A DNA stretch of 64,000 nucleotides, from contig NC_051095.1 of the NCBI RefSeq assembly GCF_901709675.1, positions 7,903,956 through 7,967,955 on the forward strand, given 5' to 3'. Source of the DNA: Syngnathus acus (taxonomy: Eukaryota; Chordata; Actinopteri; Syngnathiformes; Syngnathidae). Shown here piece after piece: positions 26,041 to 46,910 of this stretch (within the stretch, counting starts at the first letter, position 1; every line of letters begins with the position of its first letter). The notes under the pieces were generated by a model. It did not search any database. It was not told the DNA's origin and saw nothing but the letters and a program-made list of their open reading frames with translations. The position numbers were made by a program, and so were the translations under genes.

Positions 26041-26841
26041 GTGTTAAATCACTACTGTATGTAGAAGTGAGGAATGTTGTAGTTTAAGTTAAGTCCAGAC
26101 TCTTACAGCAGATGGACCGTAATTCTTAGGAATTTACGCAAACACAGAGCAGTCTGTGATCTCATTGATTGAAATGATGACTTGAAGTCTTCCAGAAATG
26201 TCACTGAGTGGTCATCACTCCTTCCTGACTGTCTCTGTTCTAATGTTATTTGCATTTAAATGAATAGTTTTCAGGCTTGATCGTTTGACTTTATGTGACA
26301 GCTGAGCCCATGTTTTGTATTTATTTATTTGATGGCAGACAACCTGCAGATGAAGACGCGTCGGTCTGGGTGTTTGTAGTAGAGAATTCAAACGAGACAA
26401 ATATAGCTTGGCATATTTTATTTCAAAACAGAGCTTGCAGCAAGAATGAGAGAAGGCAAAGCTTTCGGTGTTTTGATGGGTTGAAAAACACGCAGAGCAA
26501 ATAATAGCGGAAACAGTCTCGTTTCTTTGGCAGTAGAATTTCTTTCCCTCTCCCGTTCAGGGATAGATTTTGGCCTGATGTCTGCTTGCAATTAATTAGT
26601 CGTAAAGTTCACTTCATTGCCGTAATCCAGCACGACAGCTTCATTGAATGCTTTCGTCCATCGGTGTGAATCTCAAGTGTGCCCTGAGTGGCGACCAGTC
26701 TTTGGTGTACCAATGTCACATTCACAACGTCTCCCGAATGAGAATAAGTCCTGTTAAAATTTAATAAAAAAAAGGAAAGAGAACAACCTAAAGTGGCCAG
26801 TGTGCTCGCTGCAAGATGAACTCTCGGTAAACAGTTGTCTT

Positions 26842-26855
26842 CTGCCATCTAGTGG
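26842..26855 (-). promoter_or_regulatory. CTCF-like motif
   Basis: The minus strand reads CCACTAGATGGCAG, a canonical CTCF core. The identical 14-mer is at 21739-21752. Fish repeats can spread this motif, so these two may be repeat-borne. Confidence 0.4.
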
Positions 26856-26928
26856 TCACAAGGGTTAAGCTGTAATAACTGTCGGTGCCGATCAATCTAT
26901 TCGCAGTGGTAAATGGCTCGGCGAGAAG

Positions 26929-26949
26929 TATAATAATAATAATAATAAT
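26929..26949. repeat. (TAA)n microsatellite
   Basis: Seven consecutive trinucleotides. Confidence 0.9.
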
Positions 26950-27949
26950 GTACCACCTTAAATACATGATCATGAAGCGCTTTGACAGAACAGGAGAGCA
27001 TAAATAAAGCAAAATAACATAAATGCAAGCATAAAACCTCACATATCAAAACAAATTGAGAAACCCATTTAATAAGTAATAAATGCCTGTTCCCCAAACA
27101 AACCCGAACCCAAATAGGTGTAACAGTACAAAACTAAACTAAAAGGTGGCAACAACAGAAAGATAGAAAGTAACTAAACCCACATTAAAGCACAGCTTGT
27201 AACCAAGCCAGACGCAAACATAACTAAGCATAAGAAGCAAGAAATGACAAATGGTGTCAAGTAATGCAATAATCTGGCATCATCCTTCAGTTTCTCCGGC
27301 GCTATAGTGAACCGAGCTGGTTGTTATTGTCAGCTAGTGTATGCAAGGAAGCCCCGCCCATCCCCACTCGCCTGGGAGATTGGCAAAGCAAAAACATGAC
27401 AAACTGCAACACAGACAGAGATAACCAAAATACAGTCAACCTCTGCATATTTTCAGACCCCGTGTTGGATCAAAATCGTGAATTACTAGGTCAAATCCCC
27501 AACCCAATGCGCATGAAGCTTAAAAAAAAAAATCTGAAGATTTAAAAGTTCTTGTCACCTTTATAAGTCTATAAATAGAAAACATCACAGTGACGATTAT
27601 AACTACCAATAAGTACTTTTATGGGATGCAATAAAGCCAGTACGGCACATGATGGATTGGAGTGTAATAGTTGCTTGTCATCAATTTGTCAAAGTTTACA
27701 GAAGCAGGCTGCGTTTTGTTAGGTCCTCATTGCAGCTTTGCCAGAGGAGATAAATGTCCTTGTAAACGCTCTTTGAGGAAGGTACACGCCGCCCTATTGT
27801 TGTCTCACTCGATTGCGTCGATATTTGTTCGGTCCAGAGTGGAAAGGCCCACAATAACCGGTTTAGTCGGCGCATTATCGGATCACTTTACAGTGTCTGT
27901 GTAACGTGAGAGCAAAGTCTTGTCTGCTCCCCCGCGTGACAAAAAGTGT

Positions 27950-28217
27950 CCATTTTTCGACCACTTTCACTCTCAACCTGAACACCCCGCCCGTGCCCGC
28001 GCACACACGCCCGCATCAGCCCTCCAAATGAATGTTTAATGAGCCTTTAAGTCCTAATGTCGCTTAATGATCTTCCTGTCGGTGGCCACGCCTCGACCGA
28101 CGCTCGCTCCTTTCTCACGCGCATCTTCTGATAGTTGTTGTCGGCTGCCCGCTCCAACTTTACTGCTCCATTCCGCCCGACGCCTGCCGACTGCAATCCG
28201 CCACAAATCTTCAGACC
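27950..28217 (+). promoter_or_regulatory. probable promoter and 5' leader of the U exon
   Basis: The bases before the U-type ATG are clearly richer in G+C and CpG than the flanking DNA. They include ccccgccc, a GC-box (Sp-type) core at 27985-27992, and no clear TATA box. This is what a CpG-type vertebrate promoter looks like. The transcription start cannot be placed from sequence alone. Confidence 0.5.
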
Positions 28218-28248
28218 ATGAGTTTCCCTTTAAGAAAAACAGTCTCAG
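28218..28248 (+). CDS. fgf13: fgf13 alternative first coding exon, U type (candidate)
   Basis: A 31-nt coding segment reads MSFPLRKTVS plus one G, followed by a donor gtaggc at 28249. The human U exon, as I recall it, encodes only nine residues ending LRKSYS and then the same split glutamate; length, the L-R-K-x-x-S pattern and phase 1 all agree. Spliced to exon 2 it gives a 193-aa protein, one more than the human U form. The ATG has a purine at -3 (agaccATGa), and the upstream 260 bases are GC-rich with a GC box, as expected for a promoter and 5' leader. It sits between the V and S exons. The U form lacks the inactivation particle and basic nuclear signal. Because the exon is so short, chance cannot be excluded; RNA evidence is needed. 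Confidence 0.68.
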
Positions 28249-30313
28249 GTAGGCTGCGGGGTGTATATTTTTAGCATCCTTGATTATGTTTTTTAGTGTT
28301 GTATTTTTAGCGCTGCAAATCGGAGTGTCTTTCGAAATGTGTGTGCGCTGTCCTTGGTGCTGAACTGAGAATCTATGGCTCATTGTGGCTGGTTAAACTT
28401 TGTGTTTACGTTTATTGTGTTTCACGCCCAACGTGCGTTGCTTTTCTAGGTCAATGCTGCTTTTAAGGTATACTTGGCTCTTAATTTTTACAGATTGAGC
28501 ATAAATAAACCTCTGTGAAATGAATCAAATATTGGTTGCTTTATGAGACACTGCGATTTAGGCAGCATGGTGAATTTAGTGGTTTTCAACTTGAGGATTT
28601 GAATCTCGACTTTGACCTCACTGTGTGGGTTTACATTTTAGAATGGGGTTTCTCCGGATACTTTGGCCTCCTTAAACCTAGCAAAAATTTGAATGTTGGG
28701 TCCGACTCTTAATTGTTCTTAGTTACGAATGTGAGTGGTAATTGCCCAGAAATAGTACAGAAAATGTTCATGCTTGTTTCCTAACCCACTTGCTGGGTTG
28801 CTGTAGATTTTGAGCAGATTGGGTTAATGTTGACGCATCAAAATAAGCTGAAGATTGGATTTGGATGGCCTGAAGCTGGTCGCCATTTTTGACACTTTTG
28901 CTGTGTAGTCAAGTTGGAGTAAAATAAAGACAAAGTTTGCAGGACATGTTATACACGCAAAAAAACAGTTGGTCAAAAAAAAAAAAAGAAACCGGTTTGG
29001 GTCAAGAAGGAATCAAGAATTTGACCCAAATTTTGCATCAAGCAACCCCAAAGGTCATTTTGTACAAAAAAAAAAAACAACCTCCAAATTGTTTTTACAC
29101 AATAACCTTGTTTAGCCCAAATTCCTCACTTGACCCAAAATCCTTCGCCTAAAATTGTGTTATTTGATATTTATTTGATGAATATATATCCCAAACGTTT
29201 TTGGAATGCTGGCTGGATTTCTCAGTGAGTGGATCGCTTGATCATGGATTAGGGTTCAAATCGGTTCAGTCATTTTAGTAATTTTAACACATTAAGACAA
29301 CCCCTATGCTTGGAAATTGAAATGGAACCCTTTTTGCCTATTGCTGGTAGTCGGGGTGTGGAGGGTCAATTACTCCAGTTCTACCTATGGACACCAGAGG
29401 GAGCCATCCGTCAGTTAGTCAAGCTCTGAGTGTCAGTCTCAGCGAGTGAGTGCGGTAGAATCACTTTGTAATCATTTTCAGAATGATTATTCTTTATTTC
29501 AAGGAACAAAACTACCACAATTTGCACGTAACATTTTTCAGTGGCTAGTGATATTTGATGAGAATGGTCATTGGTTACAATTTTCGAATTTTGTATGTTT
29601 TTTCTTAATACATGGGCAACATTGTGACGTAGTGGTTAGCACAGATTCTCTGAGATAAAATCATCTGATTCCAGATATGTTTTAAAGTAGACAATACAGC
29701 TACTTACATATAATAAATGATCTAATGGTTTACATAAATAAAAAAAATCATAAAACTACGTGATGAAGAAAAATGAGTGAATCCAACATCACAGTGTGCC
29801 TCAACTTAGTAACTGTGGATGTTTTCAAACCGTACTAATAGCATGTCTTCAATCAATTAACACATTTGAATGATCAAATTTGAAAAGGGAACGTATAGTT
29901 TTACTCCACACTTATTTTGAAAAGAAAACTGTCAATATTTTGTAGTATTTTGTGTGTGTTCGATCTTCTTCATACATTTTTATTATTTTAAGATTAATCA
30001 TGACTTCTCAAAGACGAACATGCGCATGCTACTTCGGGAGCCAGCGCAATCGTGGTGGGAATACAGACAGTTCTCGGGGCGGTTCCAAGAATCTTCTGTT
30101 ATGAGAAGGCATGTACATTTTAAATATTACACCCCCACCCACCCCCCTGTTTCTCAAAAAAAAAACATAAATGCAGTCCACATAATTTAGGATTTCTGAT
30201 CAATATGCTACCTAGCCACCTTTCTGCTCATTTCCAAAAGGATCAAATCAGATATGCCTTATCATGATCATTCCTCGCACACGTGCCGGCTGCATCTGAG
30301 TGTGCTCTCACAT

Positions 30314-30314
<1 letters not shown>
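28249..30314. other. fgf13: intron between U exon and S promoter
   Basis: AT-rich intron with no coding exon recognised. It carries short fragments resembling fish interspersed repeats: motifs of the AACCCA/TGGGTT type around 28775-28850 and 28990-29160, and the phrase gacgtagtggttagcac near 29627, which resembles the head of a common tRNA-like fish repeat. A strong CTCF-like motif lies at 29388-29406. Confidence 0.5.
29388..29406 (+). promoter_or_regulatory. CTCF-like motif between U and S exons
   Basis: TGGACACCAGAGGGAGCCA closely fits the long CTCF consensus (TGGCCACCAGGGGGCGC type). It lies between two alternative first exons, where an insulator could influence promoter choice. Binding is not shown. 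Confidence 0.4.

Positions 30315-30346
<32 letters not shown>
30315..30346. repeat. 32-base poly-C tract upstream of the S exon
   Basis: Thirty-two consecutive C bases about 510 bases before the S-type ATG, at the border of the GC-rich promoter region. The tract can form an i-motif, or a G-quadruplex on the other strand. Open frames reading poly-proline here are artefacts. Confidence 0.95.
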
Positions 30347-32513
<2,167 letters not shown>

Positions 32514-32624
32514 AGCCCCAGCTGAAGGGGATCGTGACCAAGCTGTACAGTCGACAAGGTTTCCACCTGCAGCTGCAGGCAGACGGAACCATTGATGGAA
32601 CCAAGGAGGAAGACAACGGCTACA
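32514..32624 (+). CDS. fgf13: fgf13 shared exon 2
   Basis: This 111-nt exon, the standard FHF exon 2 length, encodes residues 64-100 plus the first base of 101. It begins [20 protein letters not shown], the first strands of the beta-trefoil core, then [17 protein letters not shown]. The acceptor is ccacag ending at 32513 and the donor is a perfect gtaagt at 32625. All three alternative first exons join here in phase 1. Compared with the human protein as remembered, the loop reads EEDNGY instead of DEDSTY, a surface change. The exon is common to every isoform and contributes to the fold that binds the sodium-channel C-terminal domain. Confidence 0.97.
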
Positions 32625-32869
32625 GTAAGTCTCCGAGGAACACCCGCTATGCAAATGTCTCTTAAATTATATTTTATTTACTTTTCATTTTCATTTGTGA
32701 GAAAACAACACAAATACAAAAACAGTGGTGGCTGCTCAGTTGATGAGGACTAAACAGGAAGCTCACCTCATCAGCTTGTTGGGAAATGCTACAGCTGACA
32801 GTCTTGGCACACAGATTTCATAAAGAGTTGGGTTCAAAGAAAAGTTAAACAAAAAAAAGACTAAACTAA

Positions 32870-33180
32870 TTTTGGGGGCTATTCATTTAATCTAAAACGT
32901 TGGGGCAGATGACTCACCCCAGAAACAGCCCAACATTTTCTGCTGTTTTGGGTTATTCATTTGACCCAACTGTTTGCGTTAAATAAAAAAACTGATAAAT
33001 GGAATCTGTCCCATTTTGGTCTCATTAAGGTTATTTTTGACCCAACAGTTTTTACACTTTTTCAAACTTGGACCGAGCGACTAACTTGGGTCAACCCAAC
33101 TTTGGGTTGTTTTTGCTTGCAAAGGAATTGGGTTGTTTTGAACAGTTGGGTCGAATTGACCCAAGTTAGTGGGTCACTCC
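32870..33180. mobile_element. AACCCAA-type inverted-repeat element (fragment)
   Basis: The stretch is full of tgacccaac and ttgggtt phrases. ACTAACTTGGGTCA (33080-33093) is exactly inverted as TGACCCAAGTTAGT (33157-33170), forming a hairpin. This resembles common fish non-autonomous DNA elements. Outer limits are uncertain. Confidence 0.6.
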
Positions 33181-34665
33181 AATGGGTTTACCGTTCACCT
33201 GATCTCACATCATGTAATTTTTCATTTTCCACGTTCTTATTTCTTTATCTTTGAAACTTGTGTGTTTGTTTGTGTGTTTTCTACTGCCGTGAGAAAGTTC
33301 TTTTGTGTGCCACACTCTTGTGTAAACCAATACGTCCCGATGACTGCCTCTCCACCCACCTACTCGTTGTTTTCCAATAAACAGATTAAAAAGCAGATCA
33401 ATGGAAAAGCAACAGCGTAGCCACTTGTCTGCTGTGGCCATAATGCAGCAGCAATGGGCCACTCGTAATTAGCTGTGCTCTTCCACCAGCACACTGTTTA
33501 ATGAACCTGTCTGATACATTCACTTTGGCCGCCGTGCGAGATTGCCGAGGAAAAGATCGGCAATCCGCACTGCAATAACACTTTGTCCAATCTTCTGCCT
33601 AAATGAAATGGCAGCAACGTTTACTAAACAGCAAGCAGCGGGAGTGCCAATGAAAAGAAAAAAAAAAAGACATACAATTATACTACACTACACCTGCATT
33701 GTAAAAAGTGACCTTGCGATAGTTGTGAGGATCAAATGAAAGAGTACTGCTTGAATTGGAAAAAGGAGGAAGAGTGAAGACTTTGCAGGACTCCAAAAAT
33801 AGCGTTGTTGGGTGCTGGGTGCGCTTGTCTCCATGGTGACGGGGAGCGCAGTCCTCTTGGAGCTATTGGTGTCTTGTGATGGTGGGAGAGGACCTACTCA
33901 AACGCACACGCACATACAAGTAAGAACAAGGGTTTGATCCTCGCTAGCGTGGCGCACTTCCCGTCGCTAGAACAAAGTCAGAAGGAGCAAATTAGATTCC
34001 AACATAGCCCATCAATTTAGTTCAAACAAACTATTTTGGAGTGGCAGGCGTCTGGAGAAGTGGCAATTAGACAGGGTGAAATTCTACATGTCTGCCGGGA
34101 AGGCAGGAAGAAGGACTCGCTGCATTCTAAATGTGAGAGAGGAGAAAGACGTCTCAAATCGAGATTTTGATAGAGATACTCCGTTCCAGAATAATGGAGC
34201 CCAAAAAGAGAATGATTGTCCACCAGTGGTAGTATTGCAGGTGGTCCGCGAAATTGGAAATGGAAAACAATTTTAACATTTTCAAAAAATAAAATTGATT
34301 TATTATTTAGATTTGATTTTTATCCCAGCTAATTTTGTGAATCATTTACCCATCCAAATGGTGTCAAATGTAGCTGAGATTCCCAAAATAGACCCCAAGA
34401 AGCAAATAAATAGCCTGTATAGATGTATACTCCTTCGGTGCAAAATAAAATAATATTCCGCCAAAACCAGTTGAAAACCCTTGCCAAGGGTCTTCAAGGG
34501 CCTTTGATTGATAACAATATCACAATAACAATGTATTTTTTTTCCAAACATAAATATTGCAACTGATATTTGGTCCAATAAATAATCACAGACTCAACAT
34601 CATGAATAAAATTAGCTACAGACTCTAACAATTTAGCGTGACATCATCAACAGACACAAGCCCCC

Positions 34666-34689
34666 CTGAGCTGAGCTGAGCTGAGCTGA
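34666..34689. repeat. (CTGAG)n repeat
   Basis: Nearly five pentanucleotide copies in intron 2. Confidence 0.9.
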
Positions 34690-36711
34690 CCACCCGAGTA
34701 GATCTGGTACCTACATCGGTACTTCATGAGTTTAATGTTCCACTGAACGGAAGTTGCTCAAGTCCGGAGTGTGAGATGGACTTTTTGCGCAATCAACCTA
34801 TCTATGTGTCCTCTAGCACCCCCCTCAGCAATATCTGCACCTGCAAAGGTCAGTGTTTAGTTAGAGGCCAGCACCGGCTCCCCTCCTTCAGGGTTTTCAG
34901 GTGTTTTCCCGGAGCCAGGAACTAATTGGGCTCCCCCGTCTTGAGATTGAGCGGCTGGTAATCCATGTGAACTGAAGAGGACCGATGGTGTGCGTGCGTG
35001 TGTTGCAACATGAGCGCAGTCACCTCAGTGAGGAGGAGGGCATTTATAAAAAGACTCCTCGTTGAGAGATGTTGACATGTTATCAAGGAAGAGAAAATGG
35101 AGAACAACATACTTCCATTCTTACGGGAAGGTCGACTTCTTACGCAACAAGTTCGCCCAACGGAAACTTACTGAAAGGATCGATGCCAACCCGAAATTAC
35201 ATAAATGACATCAAATGAAATTATAATTCTTTTCCTGTTTCAGAAAAGTGTCTCCCAATACTTTTGTCTGGTTACTTTTCCCGGTTTGCCCTCTATCCCC
35301 TTTTCCTCACGATTGTGCTGTGTCGGCGACTGTCGCAGTGCCGCCCCTCCGGAGCAATCAGGGCTTCGTGTCATGCTCCATTCCAGCTGGACGTGCAGAC
35401 ATGTGGAGCCGAGAGAGTGGAAGGGCCGTGTGACGGCTATCGAGCCTCTCGGCCCACCAAGAGTTGACCGTTGACGAGCCTTTGCAGTTTGTGGGTGTCT
35501 GCGCCGTTCAAGCGATAAGGATGAATGTAATGGCCCATCTAAAAGCTTCTAGGGGCCACTTTGCTCTGAGATATCCAAAGACACACACCATTGCAAGGAC
35601 ACGCCATGACCTATGGCTCAACTGATATGAGAAGCGGAACAGAACACGTATATTGTGGCATGTTTACTTCAATGCTAAACTTGAAAATAAAAATAATAGT
35701 AATTATTCAAGTCAGATTTTAAAGCCACAAGATATTGTTCTGGTTGCAAATTAGCATTTTTCTTTGCTGCTGTTTTTTTTATAATTTTTTTTTTTTTTTA
35801 GAAAAACTCAATCCAACTCACAATGCGACTGTTCTCATCATCATTTTTGAAAGCAGCACTGTTTGGGAGCGTATCCAGAAAAGAACCCACAGCAGTGAAG
35901 ATTCACTCTTTGTTGGTTGTGTTTTGTTGCCTTTATTCAGCTTGCAGGTTCCCTGCCAGCATTTTATGGAGCACAGACGCTCTTATACAACACAAGGCCG
36001 ACCGATATTAATTAGATGTACCTCATTGACTGGCGAGGATGCTGTTGCTGCTCTCAGCCGCACGCGTTGCGCTCTCGATGACACGTACAGAACTCACACA
36101 CAATGCGTTTGCAAGTTGGTAATCGTTTTGTGACTATGCACACAAAACCTAACAAAACAAAGCTAACAGATTAATTACACACAATTATATAGATATATAT
36201 AAAAAAAGAGATTATTACATGCATGCATGACACTGTTGAGCTTTTGTAGCCACATTTGCATTCAGGGTCATAAACTAGCAACATGTACTAAAGCCTTTAA
36301 TGGTGCCTTTTAAAGCACGAGTAAGCAATAGTTGTATTTGTGTTAGCCTTGGGGCTGTGAGGTGTAATTTGATTTTATACTGCTATTATAAATATGGATT
36401 GACTGCAGTGATTGCATGTTTGTTGAAATTCGTTTGATACCCACTCGCTACTAAACCACAAAAAAAGTTGTTTTTATGGGGAAAGACATACTCCGTTTAC
36501 TTGCTGGCCATAACCCAATTGTTTACAAATGTCAAGGTCGCGAGTCTTGAAATAAACATTCTCCAATCTAATGTTTGAGCTCTATTCTCGATTCTCATTC
36601 TATTAAATCTTTTAAATGACTTTTTCTTCTCCAGTTTTTCCCCATCAAATGACACCTGAACCATTTTCTAGAGGATCATATTCAACAAAATTCGTTTTTA
36701 GTTTTGCATAA

Positions 36712-44036
<7,325 letters not shown>

Positions 44037-44173
44037 TGGCGATGTACCGAGAGCCGTCCCTCCACGACCTAACGGAATTCTCCCGCTCCGGTAGCGGCAC
44101 GCCCACCAAGAGTCGGAGTGCCTCGGCCATGCTGAACGGCGGCAAAGCTGTGAGCCAGAACGAGTCGACGTAG
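44037..44173 (+). CDS. fgf13: fgf13 terminal coding exon 5
   Basis: The last coding exon gives residues 202-246 and the stop TAG (44171-44173). It reads [40 protein letters not shown] and QNEST, matching the FGF13 C-terminal tail, including the serine/threonine-rich TPTKS segment. The acceptor is ccacag ending at 44036 after a C-rich tract. The coding pieces 190+111+104+199+137 sum to 741 nt, or 246 codons plus stop, with no frameshift or internal stop, so the gene looks intact. The tail is thought to be flexible. Its first residue (V202) is split across the intron. Confidence 0.97.
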
Positions 44174-45440
44174 CGCCGCCCGCCGGACTCCACCTTGAAA
44201 CCTTACCTCCAGCAGAGCGTGAATCCAAGCAGACCCTCTCTCTTGTATAAGCGGTTCAGCACTCGCTGCCACATACCACACATTAACAGCTAGAAAACAT
44301 CAATAACTATAATTACAAAAAGGCACACGCACACTTAGAAGCATTTATCACGGTTTCCAACACAAGCGCATTAATAGCAAGACGTCATGGCACATTACCC
44401 ATTCTGAACACAGATCCAGTCACTTTGGGGCTGATTTATGATCTATTTACTCACCACTTAGCTCATCTATTTGTTCTTATTTCACCGCACGCAACAACAT
44501 CTCGGAGCTCACCTCGCTCGGCTGCAGGCACTTGTCCGTCCGTCAGACAGGGACCGGCGGTGAGCGGGCATTCGGGGCAACCGGGCGCGGGTCTCGGAGG
44601 CTGCGGGCGTACAGTACAAGCCCCGATCGGTGTCCCATCCATGCTTCTGTGAATACAAAGCCTATAAACCTGGCCCGACCCGGTTCTGCCGGTGACCCGA
44701 GGCTCCGGCCAGACAGTAGCTCTCCTTGCGTCCTCGTGCACATGCTCAGAGAGCGAGCTCTCTAGCATGGGGAAGCCCAGCCTACGCTCGGCTGACCTGA
44801 CACGCCAGGTCCCGGCGTGGAGACGCCGCAGCTGCCCTTCTTTCTGCTAATCCCACAACTAGCCAAGAACGTTTCATTGATTTGATCCACCATTTTTTTT
44901 TTTTGTTTGTCCCCTCTTGTTGTCCCACCCTCGCCGTTGTTCAGTATTTTTGGTCACACCGTTGAAAGGATTCCGGCAAACCAAAGACTGAGCGAAAGAG
45001 TGTCCCTTTAAGCCGACAAAGCCAGTACGAAGGCAAAACTGGATTGTTTTGTTTTGTTTTTTGTTTTTCACCCCAATGTACATTTTGGGGGGGACTAGTG
45101 CAAACATGGCAACAGGAAATGATGATGTCAGTCACACTGGAGTGTTTGATTTTTTATGAGAGGATCCGCTCTACGATCGAGGTACGAAATGAGTATTCAG
45201 TGCCCCCCCCTCCTCCATCCCTGCCCCCGTTTCTCTTCTTGTTCTGTCACAAAGTCTGTCTCTTGTCCTCGTGGTTTGTTTCCTCCGTGCTCGTGTCATA
45301 ACTCCTCGTCATCCTTTTTGCTCAACGTCTTCTGGCTTGACCATTGAAATATGGCTCCCCAGAATGCTCGTTCTATGTTTGAGTAACTTGTTGTGGTGAT
45401 GATATTTTCTATAATTAAAAAAAAAAAATACTGTGGACTT
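44174..45440 (+). other. fgf13: probable fgf13 3' UTR
   Basis: After the stop codon there is no other recognisable coding sequence. The first plausible cleavage signal is ATTAAA at 45414-45419, inside an A-run and followed by a T/G-rich stretch (tactgtggacttttaggtgg). That would give a 3' UTR of about 1.25 kb. Another ATTAAA lies at 45877-45882, so a longer form is possible. The A-run makes the signal ambiguous; 3'-end reads would settle it. Confidence 0.45.
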
Positions 45441-46768
45441 TTAGGTGGCTTAACATTTTATAGGGATGTCATATTTGTAAAAGTATGAAAAAAATGGGTG
45501 GGATGGGCTTCTTAAATTGACTTCTTCCCTCTCTTGCACAGGGCATGTACAAACTTAATGATGTACAAAAAAAGGACCTTTTTGTGTCCGTCGAAGCTAC
45601 GTATGACTTCTTTCTGATCCATGCTTTTTGCAGGACTTCCTGTTCTCGGTTCCCTCCAGGTGGTTTGTTTTGGGTGAATCTATCTGTTGCATGGGAGAAC
45701 GCAGGGGACATCTGGTCTAGAGCTGCATGATGTAGGCTAAATGTAATTAACCCATGTTGGATCATTTGTTCCAAGCTACCAGGATAAACTTAAACAACAT
45801 TATGCAGGCAGACATCCATGCTGCCTGATGACTTCCAGTTGTTTATTATTTGTTGTATACACAAAAAATGCACTAAATTAAAGGTTTATATTAAGATATA
45901 CTTTTAAAACGTGTCACGGTTTCTTATTTGATTCTCTTTGCTGACTTTTTTTCCACCGTCTGCATGTATACACTGTGAGTGAGTGTCAATACGATGAATC
46001 TGTGCTAGGACTCTGCACACGTTGCCTCTTCCTCAAGCTTATTATGATGTTACCCTGGGAAATAATATTTAGCTGTCTGTATTATCAATTATTATTTTTT
46101 CCCCGAAGCCAAGTCAAAGCCTGCCTTGTGAGCTGTTAAAAGTAAGCTAACTCTTTTTCAACGCATTGCAATAATGTCTCCAAACAACAGTGTTACCAGT
46201 ATTATAATTATGAGAATTACACTTGAGTGCTACTTAAAAGTATATTTTAAAAGCGGAGACGGGCGATTCGTTTCAGGGTGGCAATTAGGGGACTTGCCGT
46301 CGCAAAGGCGAGGCAGGAAATGTAAAGGAGGTCAGGTTTTGTTTGAGGTCAGCTCGCTCTGTCTTGTCGCGGTGAGGAGCACTTTTGCTAATTGGGGGCT
46401 TTGTTCATGATGAGTCCCCCTCGGGTGGATGACCACTCTAAATGTCAGCCATAAGAAGGCTGTCAAAATGGCATGCAAGGAGGAAGAGTGTAGGAAAAGT
46501 GCAGAGAGAATCAACTGGAAATATTGAGAGCTTTTGGCTATCTTCAAAAAGGTGTGAAAGAGACGTTTAATGTCTTTTGCCATTATGTTAACATTAAATT
46601 GCACATTAGAGAGTATTACATACAGTGTGGTCACTGAATTTCTGGTGCTGGTCTATTGGTTTGGATGTACGCTGTCAATCAAATACCAATACTATGATCC
46701 ACAAAAATGCATGCTACTTCATCTAAAGTCTTTCTTATAGTCTTTCTTATACTAACACATAATTATCT

Positions 46769-46910
46769 AAAAAAAAAAATATATATATATATTTTATAAA
46801 TATTTTATTAAAAAAATATATATATATTATAAGTATTTTATAAATATATATATTTATAATAAATATATTATATATATTTATAAATAATATTATATATATA
46901 TATATATATT
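46769..46910. repeat. AT-rich microsatellite
   Basis: About 140 bases of almost only A and T with several (AT)n blocks and an A-run. Frames here are artefacts. Confidence 0.95.

Larger units (their letters stand above)
16023..27949. other. fgf13: intron between V and U exons
   Basis: This 12-kb intron contains no recognised coding exon. It holds two related hAT-like elements (18565-18885 and 21005-21190), a degenerate duplicated repeat (25740-26040), RFX-like palindromes near 25.25-25.35 kb and CTCF-like motifs at 21739 and 26842. A CpG-richer patch at about 18150-18450 and another at about 22270-22520 stand out in an AT-rich background and could be regulatory. Confidence 0.6.

Noticed and set aside
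44257-44277. REST/RE1-like site (ttcagcactcgctgcc)
   Set aside because: Only the left half matches RE1; the right half is absent at any allowed spacing.
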